Source: Cladorhizidae sp. MBARI D1340-BT2
Lineage: Eukaryota > Porifera > Demospongiae > Poecilosclerida > Cladorhizidae
Reading direction: 5' to 3'
Length of the DNA: 64,000 nt
NCBI GenBank assembly: GCA_028752905.1
Contig: JAQNBH010000043.1
Coordinates: 248,001 to 312,000 of the forward strand
Under the pieces are notes generated by a model that saw only the letters and a program-made list of their open reading frames with translations, made no database searches and was not told the origin of the DNA. A program made the position numbers and the translations under genes. Below are positions 25,594 through 39,973 of this stretch, piece after piece (positions within the stretch are counted from its first letter, which is position 1; each line of letters opens with the position of its first letter).

Positions 25594-28316
25594 GATGCTA
25601 AACATGTTAGCTTCGTAGATTATCCACACTTCACTGAATAGACTTGATGTATAACTATTAAGATAGGACTCTCTAAGTGCTCTCTCTTGATACCAAACAT
25701 CCATATATTCTGCACACTTCACTGTAATGGACTTGCAAGATAGGTATCTCTCAGTGTTCTCTATCTTGAGCTAAACATGTTAGCTTCATAGATTCTCCAC
25801 ACTTCACTGAATAGACTTGATATATAGCTCTAAAGGTAGGCCTCTCTCTGTTCTCTCTCTTGATACCAAACATCCGTATATTCTGCATACATAGAATCAC
25901 AAGATAGGTTTCTCTATGTGTTCTCTATCTTGATGCTAAACAGGTTAGCTTCATAGATTCTCCACACTTCACTATATAAACTTGATATATAGCTATTAAG
26001 ATAGGTCTCTCCCTGTGCTCTCTGTTGATATCAAACATCCATAATATTCTGCACACTTCACTGTAATGGACTTGATATGATTCGAATGATAGGTTTCATT
26101 GTGTGTTCTCTATCTTGATATTTGCCCTAATTTGGTCTATATGTTTCTCATTTCCCCCCCCAAAATCTTGTTATTTTGCCGTAAAGCTCATAACTTTTTT
26201 ACACTTTACCCCCAAAAGATACTTTTTATATCACCGGATAGCCCTTCTAATTATCTGTCTTTTGTACGTGCCAAAATTTTGAGTACTCTAAGTATTAGCA
26301 AGTTATGGTGATTTGAAGTGGTAAGGTTTGCGATCTTTCCTGGCGTTTTCCAGTTGCCAAAGCGGTGGCCTGCCAGTGAAAAACCACTACATTTATTGAT
26401 AATCTGTTGACATGTTGCAGATAAGGGCCTTCTCTATCAGTTGACAAAATCTGGGACTTTGGTCTTGTTAATTAGGGCAGTTATGAATTGTACTCTTACT
26501 TGATGCTAAACATGTTAGCTTCGTAGATTATCCACACTTCACTGAATAGACTTGATGTATAACTATTAAGATAGGACTCTCTAAGTGCTCTCTCTTGATA
26601 CCAAACATCCATATATTCTGCACACTTCACTGTAATGGACTTGCAAGATAGGTATCTCTCAGTGTTCTCTATCTTGAGCTAAACATGTTAGCTTCATAGA
26701 TTCTCCACACTTCACTGAATAGACTTGATATATAGCTCTAAAGGTAGGCCTCTCTCTGTTCTCTCTCTTGATACCAAACATCCGTATATTCTGCATACAT
26801 AGAATCACAAGATAGGTTTCTCTATGTGTTCTCTATCTTGATGCTAAACAGGTTAGCTTCATAGATTCTCCACACTTCACTGTATAAACTTGATATATAG
26901 CTATTAAGATAGGTCTCTCCCTGTGCTCTCTGTTGATATCAAACATCCATAATATTCTGCACACTTCACTGTAATGGACTTGATATGATTCGAATGATAG
27001 GTTTCATTGTGTGTTCTCTATCTTGATATTTGCCCTAATTTGGTCTATATGTTTCTCATTTTTCCCCCAAAAATCTTGTTATTTTGCCGTAAAGCTCATA
27101 ACTGTTCTACACTTTACCCCAAAAAGATACTTTTTATATCACCGCATAGCCCTTCTAATTATCTGTCTTTTGTACGTGCCAAAACTTTGAGTACTCTAAG
27201 TATTAGCAAGTTATGGTGATTTGAAGTGGTAAGGTTTGCGATCTTTCCTGGCGTTTTCCAGTTGCCAAAGCGGTGGCCTGCCAGTGAAAAACCACTACAT
27301 TTATTGATAATCTGTTGACATGTTGCAGATAAGGGCCTTCTCTATCAGTTGACAAAATCTGGGACTTTGGTCTTGTTAATTAGGGCAGTTATGAATTGTA
27401 CTCTTACTTGATGCTAAACATGTTAGCTTCGTAGATTATCCACACTTCACTGAATAGACTTGATGTATAACTATTAAGATAGGACTCTCTAAGTGCTCTC
27501 TCTTGATACCAAACATCCATATATTCTGCACACTTCACTGTAATGGACTTGCAAGATAGGTATCTCTCAGTGTTCTCTATCTTGAGCTAAACATGTTAGC
27601 TTCATAGATTCTCCACACTTCACTGAATAGACTTGATATATAGCTCTAAAGGTAGGCCTCTCTCTGTTCTCTCTCTTGATACCAAACATCCGTATATTCT
27701 GCATACATAGAATCACAAGATAGGTTTCTCTATGTGTTCTCTATCTTGATGCTAAACAGGTTAGCTTCATAGATTCTCCACACTTCACTATATAAACTTG
27801 ATATATAGCTATTAAGATAGGTCTCTCCCTGTGCTCTCTGTTGATATCAAACATCCATAATATTCTGCACACTTCACTGTAATGGACTTGATATGATTCG
27901 AATGATAGGTTTCATTGTGTGTTCTCTATCTTGATATTTGCCCTAATTTGGTCTATATGTTTCTCGTTTCCCCCCCCAAAATCTTGTTATTTTGCCGTAA
28001 AGCTCATAACTTTTTTACACTTTACCCCAAAAAGATACTTTTTATATTAGCGGATAGCCCTTCTAATTATCTGTCTTTTGTACGTGCCAAAATTTTGAGT
28101 ACTCTAAGTATTAGCAAGTTATGGTGATTTGAAGTGGTAAGGTTTGCGATCTTTCCTGGCGTTTTCCAGTTGCCAAAGCGGTGGCCTGCCATGAAAAACC
28201 ACTACATTTATTGATAATCTGTTGACATGTTGCAGATAAGGGCCTTCTCTATCAGTTGACAAAATCTGGGACTTTGGTCTTGTTAATTAGGGCAGTTATG
28301 AATTGTACTCTTACTT

Positions 28317-29217
28317 GATGCTAAACATGTTAGCTTCGTAGATTATCCACACTTCACTGAATAGACTTGATGTATAGCTATTAAGATAGGACTCTCTAAG
28401 TGCTCTCTCTTGATACCAAACATCCATATATTCTGCACACTTCACTGTAATGGACTTGCAAGATAGGTATCTCTCAGTGTTCTCTATCTTGAGCTAAACA
28501 TGTTAGCTTCATAGATTCTCCACACTTCACTGAATAGACTTGATATATAGCTCTAAAGGTAGGCCTCTCTCTGTTCTCTCTCTTGATACCAAACATCCGT
28601 ATATTCTGCATACATAGAATCACAAGATAGGTTTCTCTATGTGTTCTCTATCTTGATGCTAAACAGGTTAGCTTCATAGATTCTCCACACTTCACTGTAT
28701 AAACTTGATATATAGCTATTAAGATAGGTCTCTCCCTGTGCTCTCTGTTGATATCAAACATCCATAATATTCTGCACACTTCACTGTAATGGACTTGATA
28801 TGATTCGAATGATAGGTTTCATTGTGTGTTCTCTATCTTGATATTTGCCCTAATTTGGTCTATATGTTTCTCATTTTCCCCCCAAAAATCTTGTTATTTT
28901 GCCGTAAAGCTCATAACTGTTCTACACTTTACCCCAAAAAGATACTTTTTATATCACCGCATAGCCCTTCTAATTATCTGTCTTTTGTACGTGCCAAAAT
29001 TTTGAGTACTCTAAGTATTAGCAAGTTATGGTGATTTGAAGTGGTAAGGTTTGCGATCTTTCCTGGCGTTTTCCAGTTGCCAAAGCGGTGGCCTGCCAGT
29101 GAAAAACCACTACATTTATTGATAATCTGTTGACATGTTGCAGATAAGGGCCTTCTCTATCAGTTGACAAAATCTGGGACTTTGGTAGGGCAGTTATGAA
29201 TTGTACTACTCTTACTT
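28317..29217 (+). repeat. Monomer 32 (901 bp), short allele 1
   Basis: It carries the same 10-bp loss (29186/29187) and 3-bp gain as the copy at 19818, 8499 bp upstream. It is followed, like its partner, by a 1246-bp monomer. Confidence 0.92.
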
Positions 29218-29555
29218 GATGCTAAACATGTTAGCTTCGTAGATTATCCACACTTCACTGAATAGACTTGATGTATAGCTATTAAGATAGGACTCTCTAA
29301 GTGCTCTCTCTTGATACCAAACATCCATATATTCTGCACACTTCACTGTAATGGACTTGCAAGATAGGTATCTCTCAGTGTTCTCTATCTTGAGCTAAAC
29401 ATGTTAGCTTCATAGATTCTCCACACTTCACTGAATAGACTTGATATATAGCTCTAAAGGTAGGCCTCTCTCTGTTCTCTCTCTTGATACCAAACATCCG
29501 TATATTCTGCATACATAGAATCACAAGATAGGTTTCTCTATGTGTTCTCTATCTT

Positions 29556-29893
29556 GATGCTAAACAGGTTAGCTTCATAGATTCTCCACACTTCACTGAA
29601 TAGACTTGATGTATAGGTATTAAGATAGGACTCTCTAAGTGCTCTCTCTTGATACCAAACATCCATATATTCTGCACACTTCACTGTAATGGACTTGCAA
29701 GATAGGTATCTCTCAGTGTTCTCTATCTTGAGCTAAACATGTTAGCTTCATAGATTCTCCACACTTCACTGAATAGACTTGATATATAGCTCTAAAGGTA
29801 GGCCTCTCTCTGTTCTCTCTCTTGATACCAAACATCCGTATATTCTGCATACATAGAATCACAAGATAGGTTTCTCTATGTGTTCTCTATCTT
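29556..29893 (+). repeat. 338-bp extra A1'-A2' pair, insertion 2
   Basis: Lies in monomer 29218-30463. It is the 8499-bp-shifted partner of insertion 1, with the same A3/A1 chimera, the TATAGGTATT marker and CCAAACTTC in the following A3. In these first two copies that A3 still reads GCTTCATAG. Confidence 0.93.
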
Positions 29894-32617
29894 GATGCTA
29901 AACAGGTTAGCTTCATAGATTCTCCAAACTTCACTGTATAAACTTGATATATAGCTATTAAGATAGGTCTCTCCCTGTGCTCTCTGTTGATATCAAACAT
30001 CCATAATATTCTGCACACTTCACTGTAATGGACTTGATATGATTCGAATGATAGGTTTCATTGTGTGTTCTCTATCTTGATATTTGCCCTAATTTGGTCT
30101 ATATGTTTCTCATTTTCCCCCCAAAAATCTTGTTATTTTGCCGTAAAGCTCATAACTTTTCTACACTTTACCCCAAAAAGATAATTTTTATATCATCGGA
30201 TAGCCCTTCTAATTATCTGTCTTTTGTACGTGCCAAAATTTTGAGTACTCTAAGTATTAGCAAGTTATGGTGATTTGAAGTGGTAAGGTTTGCGATCTTT
30301 CCTGGCGTTTTCCAGTTGCCAAAGCGGTGGCCTGCCAGTGAAAAACCACTACATTTATTGATAATCTGTTGACATGTTGCAGATAAGGGCCTTCTCTATC
30401 AGTTGACAAAATCTGGGACTTTGGTCTTGTTAATTAGGGCAGTTATGAATTGTACTCTTACTTGATGCTAAACAGGTTAGCTTCGTAGATTCTCCACACT
30501 TCACTGAATAGACTTGATGTATAGCTATTAAGATAGGACTCTCTAAGTGCTCTCTCTTGATACCAAACATCCATATATTCTGCACACTTCACTGTAATGG
30601 ACTTGCAAGATAGGTATCTCTCAGTGTTCTCTATCTTGAGCTAAACATGTTAGCTTCATAGATTCTCCACACTTCACTGAATAGACTTGATATATAGCTC
30701 TAAAGGTAGGCCTCTCTCTGTTCTCTCTCTTGATACCAAACATCCGTATATTCTGCATACATAGAATCACAAGATAGGTTTCTCTATGTGTTCTCTATCT
30801 TGATGCTAAACAGGTTAGCTTCATAGATTCTCCACACTTCACTGTATAAACTTGATATATAGCTATTAAGATAGGTCTCTCCCTGTGCTCTCTGTTGATA
30901 TCAAACATCCATAATATTCTGCACACTTCACTGTAATGGACTTGATATGATTCGAATGATAGGTTTCATTGTGTGTTCTCTATCTTGATATTTGCCCTAA
31001 TTTGGTCTATATGTTTCTCATTTCCCCCCCAAAAATCTTGTTATTTTGCCGTAAAGCTCATAACTTTTCTACACTTTACCCAAAAAAGATAATTTTTATA
31101 TCATCGGATAGCCCTTCTAATTATCTGTCTTTTGTACGTGCCAAAATTTTGAGTACTCTAAGTATTAGCAAGTTATGGTGATTTGAAGTGGTAAGGTTTG
31201 CGATCTTTCCTGGCGTTTTCCAGTTGCCAAAGCGGTGGCCTGCCAGTGAAAAACCACTACATTTATTGATAATCTGTTGACATGTTGCAGATAAGGGCCT
31301 TCTCTATCAGTTGACAAAATCTGGGACTTTGGTCTTGTTAATTAGGGCAGTTATGAATTGTACTCTTACTTGATGCTAAACATGTTAGCTTCGTAGATTA
31401 TCCACACTTCACTGAATAGACTTGATGTATAGCTATTAAGATAGGACTCTCTAAGTGCTCTCTCTTGATACCAAACATCCATATATTCTGCACACTTCAC
31501 TGTAATGGACTTGCAAGATAGGTATCTCTCAGTGTTCTCTATCTTGAGCTAAACATGTTAGCTTCATAGATTCTCCACACTTCACTGAATAGACTTGATA
31601 TATAGCTCTAAAGGTAGGCCTCTCTCTGTTCTCTCTCTTGATACCAAACATCCGTATATTCTGCATACATAGAATCACAAGATAGGTTTCTCTATGTGTT
31701 CTCTATCTTGATGCTAAACAGGTTAGCTTCATAGATTCTCCACACTTCACTGTATAAACTTGATATATAGCTATTAAGATAGGTCTCTCCCTGTGCCCTC
31801 TGTTGATATCAAACATCCATAATATTCTGCACACTTCACTGTAATGGACTTGATATGATTCGAATGATAGGTTTCATTGTGTGTTCTCTATCTTGATATT
31901 TGCCCTAATTTGGTCTATATGTTTCTCATTTCCCCCCAAAAAATCTTGTTATTTTGCCGTAAAGCTCATAACTTTTCTACACTTTACCCCAAAAAGATAA
32001 TTTTTATATCAGCGGATAGCCCTTCTAATTATCTGTCTTTTGTACGTGCCAAAATTTTGAGTACTCTAAGTATTAGCAAGTTATGTTGATTTGAAGTGGT
32101 AAGGTTTGCGATCTTTCCTGGCGTTTTCCAGTTGCCAAAGCGGTGGCCTGCCAGTGAAAAACCACTACATTTATTGATAATCTGTTGACATGTTGCAGAT
32201 AAGGGCCTTCTCTATCAGTTGACAAAATCTGGGACTTTGGTCTTGTTAATTAGGGCAGTTATGAATTGTACTCTTACTTGATGCTAAACATGTTAGCTTC
32301 GTAGATTATCCACACTTCACTGAATAGACTTGATGTATAACTATTAAGATAGGACTCTCTAAGTGCTCTCTCTTGATACCAAACATCCATATATTCTGCA
32401 CACTTCACTGTAATGGACTTGCAAGATAGGTATCTCTCAGTGTTCTCTATCTTGAGCTAAACATGTTAGCTTCATAGATTCTCCACACTTCACTGAATAG
32501 ACTTGATATATAGCTCTAAAGGTAGGCCTCTCTCTGTTCTCTCTCTTGATACCAAACATCCGTATATTCTGCATACATAGAATCACAAGATAGGTTTCTC
32601 TATGTGTTCTCTATCTT

Positions 32618-32955
32618 GATGCTAAACAGGTTAGCTTCATAGATTCTCCACACTTCACTGAATGGACTTGATGTATAGGTATTAAGATAGGACTCTCTAA
32701 GTGCTCTCTCTTGATACCAAACATCCATATATTCTGCACACTTCACTGTAATGGACTTGCAAGATAGGTATCTCTCAGTGTTCTCTATCTTGAGCTAAAC
32801 ATGTTAGCTTCATAGATTCTCCACACTTCACTGAATAGACTTGATATATAGCTCTAAAGGTAGGCCTCTCTCTGTTCTCTCTCTTGATACCAAACATCCG
32901 TATATTCTGCATACATAGAATCACAAGATAGGTTTCTCTATGTGTTCTCTATCTT
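32618..32955 (+). repeat. 338-bp extra A1'-A2' pair, insertion 3
   Basis: Lies in monomer 32280-33525. A1' has the TATAGGTATT marker plus GAATGGACTTG near 32660. The following A3 has both CCAAACTTC and the new change GCTACATAG, which insertions 1 and 2 lack. Confidence 0.93.
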
Positions 32956-35679
32956 GATGCTAAACAGGTTAGCTACATAGATTCTCCAAACTTCACTGTA
33001 TAAACTTGATATATAGCTATTAAGATAGGTCTCTCCCTGTGCTCTCTGTTGATATCAAACATCCATAATATTCTGCACACTTCACTGTAATGGACTTGAT
33101 ATGATTCGAATGATAGGTTTCATTGTGTGTTCTCTATCTTGATATTTGCCCTAATTTGGTCTATATGTTTCTCATTTTCCCCCCAAAAATCTTGTTATTT
33201 TGCCGTAAAGCTCATAACTTTTCTACACTTTACCCCAAAAAGATAATTTTTATATCATCGGATAGCCCTTCTAATTATCTGTCTTTTGTACGTGCCAAAA
33301 TTTTGAGTACTCTAAGTATTAGCAAGTTATGGTGATTTGAAGTGGTAAGGTTTGCGATCTTTCCTGGCGTTTTCCAGTTGCCAAAGCGGTGGCCTGCCAG
33401 TGAAAAACCACTACATTTATTGATAATCTGTTGACATGTTGCAGATAAGGGCCTTCTCTATCAGTTGACAAAATCTGGGACTTTGGTCTTGTTAATTAGG
33501 GCAGTTATGAATTGTACTCTTACTTGATGCTAAACAGGTTAGCTTCGTAGATTCTCCACACTTCACTGAATAGACTTGATGTATAGCTATTAAGATAGGA
33601 CTCTCTAAGTGCTCTCTCTTGATACCAAACATCCATATATTCTGCACACTTCACTGTAATGGACTTGCAAGATAGGTATCTCTCAGTGTTCTCTATCTTG
33701 AGCTAAACATGTTAGCTTCATAGATTCTCCACACTTCACTGAATAGACTTGATATATAGCTCTAAAGGTAGGCCTCTCTCTGTTCTCTCTCTTGATACCA
33801 AACATCCGTATATTCTGCATACATAGAATCACAAGATAGGTTTCTCTATGTGTTCTCTATCTTGATGCTAAACAGGTTAGCTTCATAGATTCTCCACACT
33901 TCACTGTATAAACTTGATATATAGCTATTAAGATAGGTCTCTCCCTGTGCTCTCTGTTGATATCAAACATCCATAATATTCTGCACACTTCACTGTAATG
34001 GACTTGATATGATTCGAATGATAGGTTTCATTGTGTGTTCTCTATCTTGATATTTGCCCTAATTTGGTCTATATGTTTCTCATTTCCCCCCCAAAAATCT
34101 TGTTATTTTGCCGTAAAGCTCATAACTTTTCTACACTTTACCCAAAAAAGATAATTTTTATATCATCGGATAGCCCTTCTAATTATCTGTCTTTTGTACG
34201 TGCCAAAATTTTGAGTACTCTAAGTATTAGCAAGTTATGGTGATTTGAAGTGGTAAGGTTTGCGATCTTTCCTGGCGTTTTCCAGTTGCCAAAGCGGTGG
34301 CCTGCCAGTGAAAAACCACTACATTTATTGATAATCTGTTGACATGTTGCAGATAAGGGCCTTCTCTATCAGTTGACAAAATCTGGGACTTTGGTCTTGT
34401 TAATTAGGGCAGTTATGAATTGTACTCTTACTTGATGCTAAACATGTTAGCTTCGTAGATTATCCACACTTCACTGAATAGACTTGATGTATAGCTATTA
34501 AGATAGGACTCTCTAAGTGCTCTCTCTTGATACCAAACATCCATATATTCTGCACACTTCACTGTAATGGACTTGCAAGATAGGTATCTCTCAGTGTTCT
34601 CTATCTTGAGCTAAACATGTTAGCTTCATAGATTCTCCACACTTCACTGAATAGACTTGATATATAGCTCTAAAGGTAGGCCTCTCTCTGTTCTCTCTCT
34701 TGATACCAAACATCCGTATATTCTGCATACATAGAATCACAAGATAGGTTTCTCTATGTGTTCTCTATCTTGATGCTAAACAGGTTAGCTTCATAGATTC
34801 TCCACACTTCACTGTATAAACTTGATATATAGCTATTAAGATAGGTCTCTCCCTGTGCCCTCTGTTGATATCAAACATCCATAATATTCTGCACACTTCA
34901 CTGTAATGGACTTGATATGATTCGAATGATAGGTTTCATTGTGTGTTCTCTATCTTGATATTTGCCCTAATTTGGTCTATATGTTTCTCATTTTCCCCCA
35001 AAAAATCTTGTTATTTTGCCGTAAAGCTCATAACTTTTCTACACTTTACCCCAAAAAGATAATTTTTATATCAGCGGATAGCCCTTCTAATTATCTGTCT
35101 TTTGTACGTGCCAAAATTTTGAGTACTCTAAGTATTAGCAAGTTATGTTGATTTGAAGTGGTAAGGTTTGCGATCTTTCCTGGCGTTTTCCAGTTGCCAA
35201 AGCGGTGGCCTGCCAGTGAAAAACCACTACATTTATTGATAATCTGTTGACATGTTGCAGATAAGAGCCTTCTCTATCAGTTGACAAAATCTGGGACTTT
35301 GGTCTTGTTAATTAGGGCAGTTATGAATTGTACTCTTACTTGATGCTAAACATGTTAGCTTCGTAGATTATCCACACTTCACTGAATAGACTTGATGTAT
35401 AACTATTAAGATAGGACTCTCTAAGTGCTCTCTCTTGATACCAAACATCCATATATTCTGCACACTTCACTGTAATGGACTTGCAAGATAGGTATCTCTC
35501 AGTGTTCTCTATCTTGAGCTAAACATGTTAGCTTCATAGATTCTCCACACTTCACTGAATAGACTTGATATATAGCTCTAAAGGTAGGCCTCTCTCTGTT
35601 CTCTCTCTTGATACCAAACATCCGTATATTCTGCATACATAGAATCACAAGATAGGTTTCTCTATGTGTTCTCTATCTT

Positions 35680-36017
35680 GATGCTAAACAGGTTAGCTTC
35701 ATAGATTCTCCACACTTCACTGAATAGACTTGATGTATAGGTATTAAGATAGGACTCTCTAAGTGCTCTCTCTTGATACCAAACATCCATATATTCTGCA
35801 CACTTCACTGTAATGGACTTGCAAGATAGGTATCTCTCAGTGTTCTCTATCTTGAGCTAAACATGTTAGCTTCATAGATTCTCCACACTTCACTGAATAG
35901 ACTTGATATATAGCTCTAAAGGTAGGCCTCTCTCTGTTCTCTCTCTTGATACCAAACATCCGTATATTCTGCATACATAGAATCACAAGATAGGTTTCTC
36001 TATGTGTTCTCTATCTT
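35680..36017 (+). repeat. 338-bp extra A1'-A2' pair, insertion 4
   Basis: Lies in monomer 35342-36587, 3062 bp after insertion 3. A1' has TATAGGTATT with GAATAGACTTG; the following A3 has GCTACATAG and CCAAACTTC. Confidence 0.93.
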
Positions 36018-36587
36018 GATGCTAAACAGGTTAGCTACATAGATTCTCCAAACTTCACTGTATAAACTTGATATATAGCTATTAAGATAGGTCTCTCCCT
36101 GTGCTCTCTGTTGATATCAAACATCCATAATATTCTGCACACTTCACTGTAATGGACTTGATATGATTCGAATGATAGGTTTCATTGTGTGTTCTCTATC
36201 TTGATATTTGCCCTAATTTGGTCTATATGTTTCTCATTTTCCCCCCAAAAATCTTGTTATTTTGCCGTAAAGCTCATAACTTTTCTACACTTTACCCAAA
36301 AAAGATAATTTTTATATCATCGGATAGCCCTTCTAATTATCTGTCTTTTGTACGTGCCAAAATTTTGAGTACTCTAAGTATTAGCAAGTTATGGTGATTT
36401 GAAGTGGTAAGGTTTGCGATCTTTCCTGGCGTTTTCCAGTTGCCAAAGCGGTGGCCTGCCAGTGAAAAACCACTACATTTATTGATAATCTGTTGACATG
36501 TTGCAGATAAGGGCCTTCTCTATCAGTTGACAAAATCTGGGACTTTGGTCTTGTTAATTAGGGCAGTTATGAATTGTACTCTTACTT

Positions 36588-37488
36588 GATGCTAAACAGG
36601 TTAGCTTCGTAGATTCTCCACACTTCACTGAATAGACTTGATGTATAGCTATTAAGATAGAACTCTCTAAGTGCTCTCTCTTGATACCAAACATCCATAT
36701 ATTCTGCACACTTCACTGTAATGGACTTGCAAGATAGGTATCTCTCAGTGTTCTCTATCTTGAGCTAAACATGTTAGCTTCATAGATTCTCCACACTTCA
36801 CTGAATAGACTTGATATATAGCTCTAAAGGTAGGCCTCTCTCTGTTCTCTCTCTTGATACCAAACATCCGTATATTCTGCATACATAGAATCACAAGATA
36901 GGTTTCTCTATGTGTTCTCTATCTTGATGCTAAACAGGTTAGCTTCATAGATTCTCCACACTTCACTGTATAAACTTGATATATAGCTATTAAGATAGGT
37001 CTCTCCCTGTGCTCTCTGTTGATATCAAACATCCATAATATTCTGCACACTTCACTGTAATGGACTTGATATGATTCGAATGATAGGTTTCATTGTGTGT
37101 TCTCTATCTTGATATTTGCCCTAATTTGGTCTATATGTTTCTCATTTCCCCCCCAAAAATCTTGTTATTTTGCCGTAAAGCTCATAACTTTTCTACACTT
37201 TACCCAAAAAAGATAATTTTTATATCATCGGATAGCCCTTCTAATTATCTGTCTTTTGTACGTGCCAAAATTTTGAGTACTCTAAGTATTAATGGTGATT
37301 TGAAGTGGTAAGGTTTGCGATCTTTCCTGGCGTTTTCCAGTTGCCAAAGCGGTGGCCTGCCAGTGAAAAACCACTACATTTATTGATAATCTGTTGACAT
37401 GTTGCAGATAAGGGCCTTCTCTATCAGTTGACAAAATCTGGGACTTTGGTCTTGTTAATTAGGGCAGTTATGAATTGTACTCTTACTT
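36588..37488 (+). repeat. Monomer 40 (901 bp), short allele 2
   Basis: In R, GTATTAGCAAGTTATGG is shortened to GTATTAATGG at 37291/37292, a loss of GCAAGTT. The A1 of this and the next two monomers has GATAGAACTC where most have GATAGGACTC. Confidence 0.92.
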
Positions 37489-37826
37489 GATGCTAAACAG
37501 GTTAGCTTCGTAGATTCTCCACACTTCACTGAATAGACTTGATGTATAGCTATTAAGATAGAACTCTCTAAGTGCTCTCTCTTGATACCAAACATCCATA
37601 TATTCTGCACACTTTACTGTAATGGACTTGCAAGATAGGTATCTCTCAGTGTTCTCTATCTTGAGCTAAACATGTTAGCTTCATAGATTCTCCACACTTC
37701 ACTGAATAGACTTGATATATAGCTCTAAAGGTAGGCCTCTCTCTGTTCTCTCTCTTGATACCAAACATCCGTATATTCTGCATACATAGAATCACAAGAT
37801 AGGTTTCTCTATGTGTTCTCTATCTT

Positions 37827-38164
37827 GATGCTAAACAGGTTAGCTTCATAGATTCTCCACACTTCACTGAATAGACTTGATGTATAGGTATTAAGATAGG
37901 ACTCTCTAAGTGCTCTCTCTTGATACCAAACATCCATATATTCTGCACACTTCACTGTAATGGACTTGCAAGATAGGTATCTCTCAGTGTTCTCTATCTT
38001 GAGCTAAACATGTTAGCTTCATAGATTCTCCACACTTCACTGAATAGACTTGATATATAGCTCTAAAGGTAGGCCTCTCTCTGTTCTCTCTCTTGATACC
38101 AAACATCCGTATATTCTGCATACATAGAATCACAAGATAGGTTTCTCTATGTGTTCTCTATCTT
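37827..38164 (+). repeat. 338-bp extra A1'-A2' pair, insertion 5
   Basis: Lies in monomer 37489-38734, 2147 bp after insertion 4. The A1 of this monomer has CACACTTTACTG near 37609. The R that follows has TTTGGACTATATG near 38365, where most copies have TTTGGTCTATATG. Confidence 0.93.
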
Positions 38165-38734
38165 GATGCTAAACAGGTTAGCTACATAGATTCTCCAAAC
38201 TTCACTGTATAAACTTGATATATAGCTATTAAGATAGGTCTCTCCCTGTGCTCTCTGTTGATATCAAACATCCATAATATTCTGCACACTTCACTGTAAT
38301 GGACTTGATATGATTCGAATGATAGGTTTCATTGTGTGTTCTCTATCTTGATATTTGCCCTAATTTGGACTATATGTTTCTCATTTTCCCCCCAAAAATC
38401 TTGTTATTTTGCCGTAAAGCTCATAACTTTTCTACACTTTACCCAAAAAAGATAATTTTTATATCATCGGATAGCCCTTCTAATTATCTGTCTTTTGTAC
38501 GTGCCAAAATTTTGAGTACTCTAAGTATTAGCAAGTTATGGTGATTTGAAGTGGTAAGGTTTGCGATCTTTCCTGGCGTTTTCCAGTTGCCAAAGCGGTG
38601 GCCTGCCAGTGAAAAACCACTACATTTATTGATAATCTGTTGACATGTTGCAGATAAGGGCCTTCTCTATCAGTTGACAAAATCTGGGACTTTGGTCTTG
38701 TTAATTAGGGCAGTTATGAATTGTACTCTTACTT

Positions 38735-39635
38735 GATGCTAAACAGGTTAGCTTCGTAGATTCTCCACACTTCACTGAATAGACTTGATGTATAGCTATT
38801 AAGATAGAACTCTCTAAGTGCTCTCTCTTGATACCAAACATCCATATATTCTGCACACTTCACTGTAATGGACTTGCAAGATAGGTATCTCTCAGTGTTC
38901 TCTATCTTGAGCTAAACATGTTAGCTTCATAGATTCTCCACACTTCACTGAATAGACTTGATATATAGCTCTAAAGGTAGGCCTCTCTCTGTTCTCTCTC
39001 TTGATACCAAACATCCGTATATTCTGCATACATAGAATCACAAGATAGGTTTCTCTATGTGTTCTCTATCTTGATGCTAAACAGGTTAGCTTCATAGATT
39101 CTCCACACTTCACTGTATAAACTTGATATATAGCTATTAAGATAGGTCTCTCCCTGTGCTCTCTGTTGATATCAAACATCCATAATATTCTGCACACTTC
39201 ACTGTAATGGACTTGATATGATTCGAATGATAGGTTTCATTGTGTGTTCTCTATCTTGATATTTGCCCTAATTTGGTCTATATGTTTCTCATTTCCCCCC
39301 CAAAAATCTTGTTATTTTGCCGTAAAGCTCATAACTTTTCTACACTTTACCCAAAAAAGATAATTTTTATATCATCGGATAGCCCTTCTAATTATCTGTC
39401 TTTTGTACGTGCCAAAATTTTGAGTACTCTAAGTATTAATGGTGATTTGAAGTGGTAAGGTTTGCGATCTTTCCTGGCGTTTTCCAGTTGCCAAAGCGGT
39501 GGCCTGCCAGTGAAAAACCACTACATTTATTGATAATCTGTTGACATGTTGCAGATAAGGGCCTTCTCTATCAGTTGACAAAATCTGGGACTTTGGTCTT
39601 GTTAATTAGGGCAGTTATGAATTGTACTCTTACTT
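38735..39635 (+). repeat. Monomer 42 (901 bp), short allele 2
   Basis: The same GCAAGTT loss lies at 39438/39439. This monomer ends HOR copy 1. Confidence 0.92.
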
Positions 39636-39973
39636 GATGCTAAACATGTTAGCTTCGTAGATTATCCACACTTCACTGAATAGACTTGATGTATAACTAT
39701 TAAGATAGGACTCTCTAAGTGCTCTCTCTTGATACCAAACATCCATATATTCTGCACACTTCACTGTAATGGACTTGCAAGATAGGTATCTCTCAGTGTT
39801 CTCTATCTTGAGCTAAACATGTTAGCTTCATAGATTCTCCACACTTCACTGAATAGACTTGATATATAGCTCTAAAGGTAGGCCTCTCTCTGTTCTCTCT
39901 CTTGATACCAAACATCCGTATATTCTGCATACATAGAATCACAAGATAGGTTTCTCTATGTGTTCTCTATCTT

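Larger units (their letters stand above)
18003..30463 (+). repeat. Block III: mosaic of C-type, Q-type and P-type monomers with displaced duplications
   Basis: A third type, C, has AACTGTTCTAC, GATACTTTT and CACCGCATAG in R, at copies starting 18003, 19818, 24686, 26502 and 28317. Q-like copies (GCCATG) start at 18911, 21965, 22872 and 27410, and a P copy starts at 23779. Two stretches are copied within the block at offsets of 6683 and 8499 bp. The first two 1246-bp monomers of the array, 20719 and 29218, belong to the larger of these copies. Confidence 0.8.
26502..30463 (+). repeat. Four-monomer segment, copy 2 (partner at 18003-21964)
   Basis: Lengths and order match copy 1 exactly (908, 907, 901, 1246). 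The following A1 subrepeats differ between the copies (AAACATGTTAGC at 21965, AAACAGGTTAGC at 30464), so the right boundary of the duplication lies within about 200 bp of the end of each copy. Confidence 0.88.
32280..39635 (+). repeat. 7356-bp seven-monomer HOR, copy 1
   Basis: Monomer lengths are 1246-908-908-1246-901-1246-901. The next seven monomers repeat these lengths exactly. Shared rare markers at an offset of 7356 bp include GAATGGACTTG (32660/40016), GATAAGAGCC (35261/42617), CACACTTTACTG (37609/44965) and TTTGGACTATATG (38365/45721). Confidence 0.93.
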
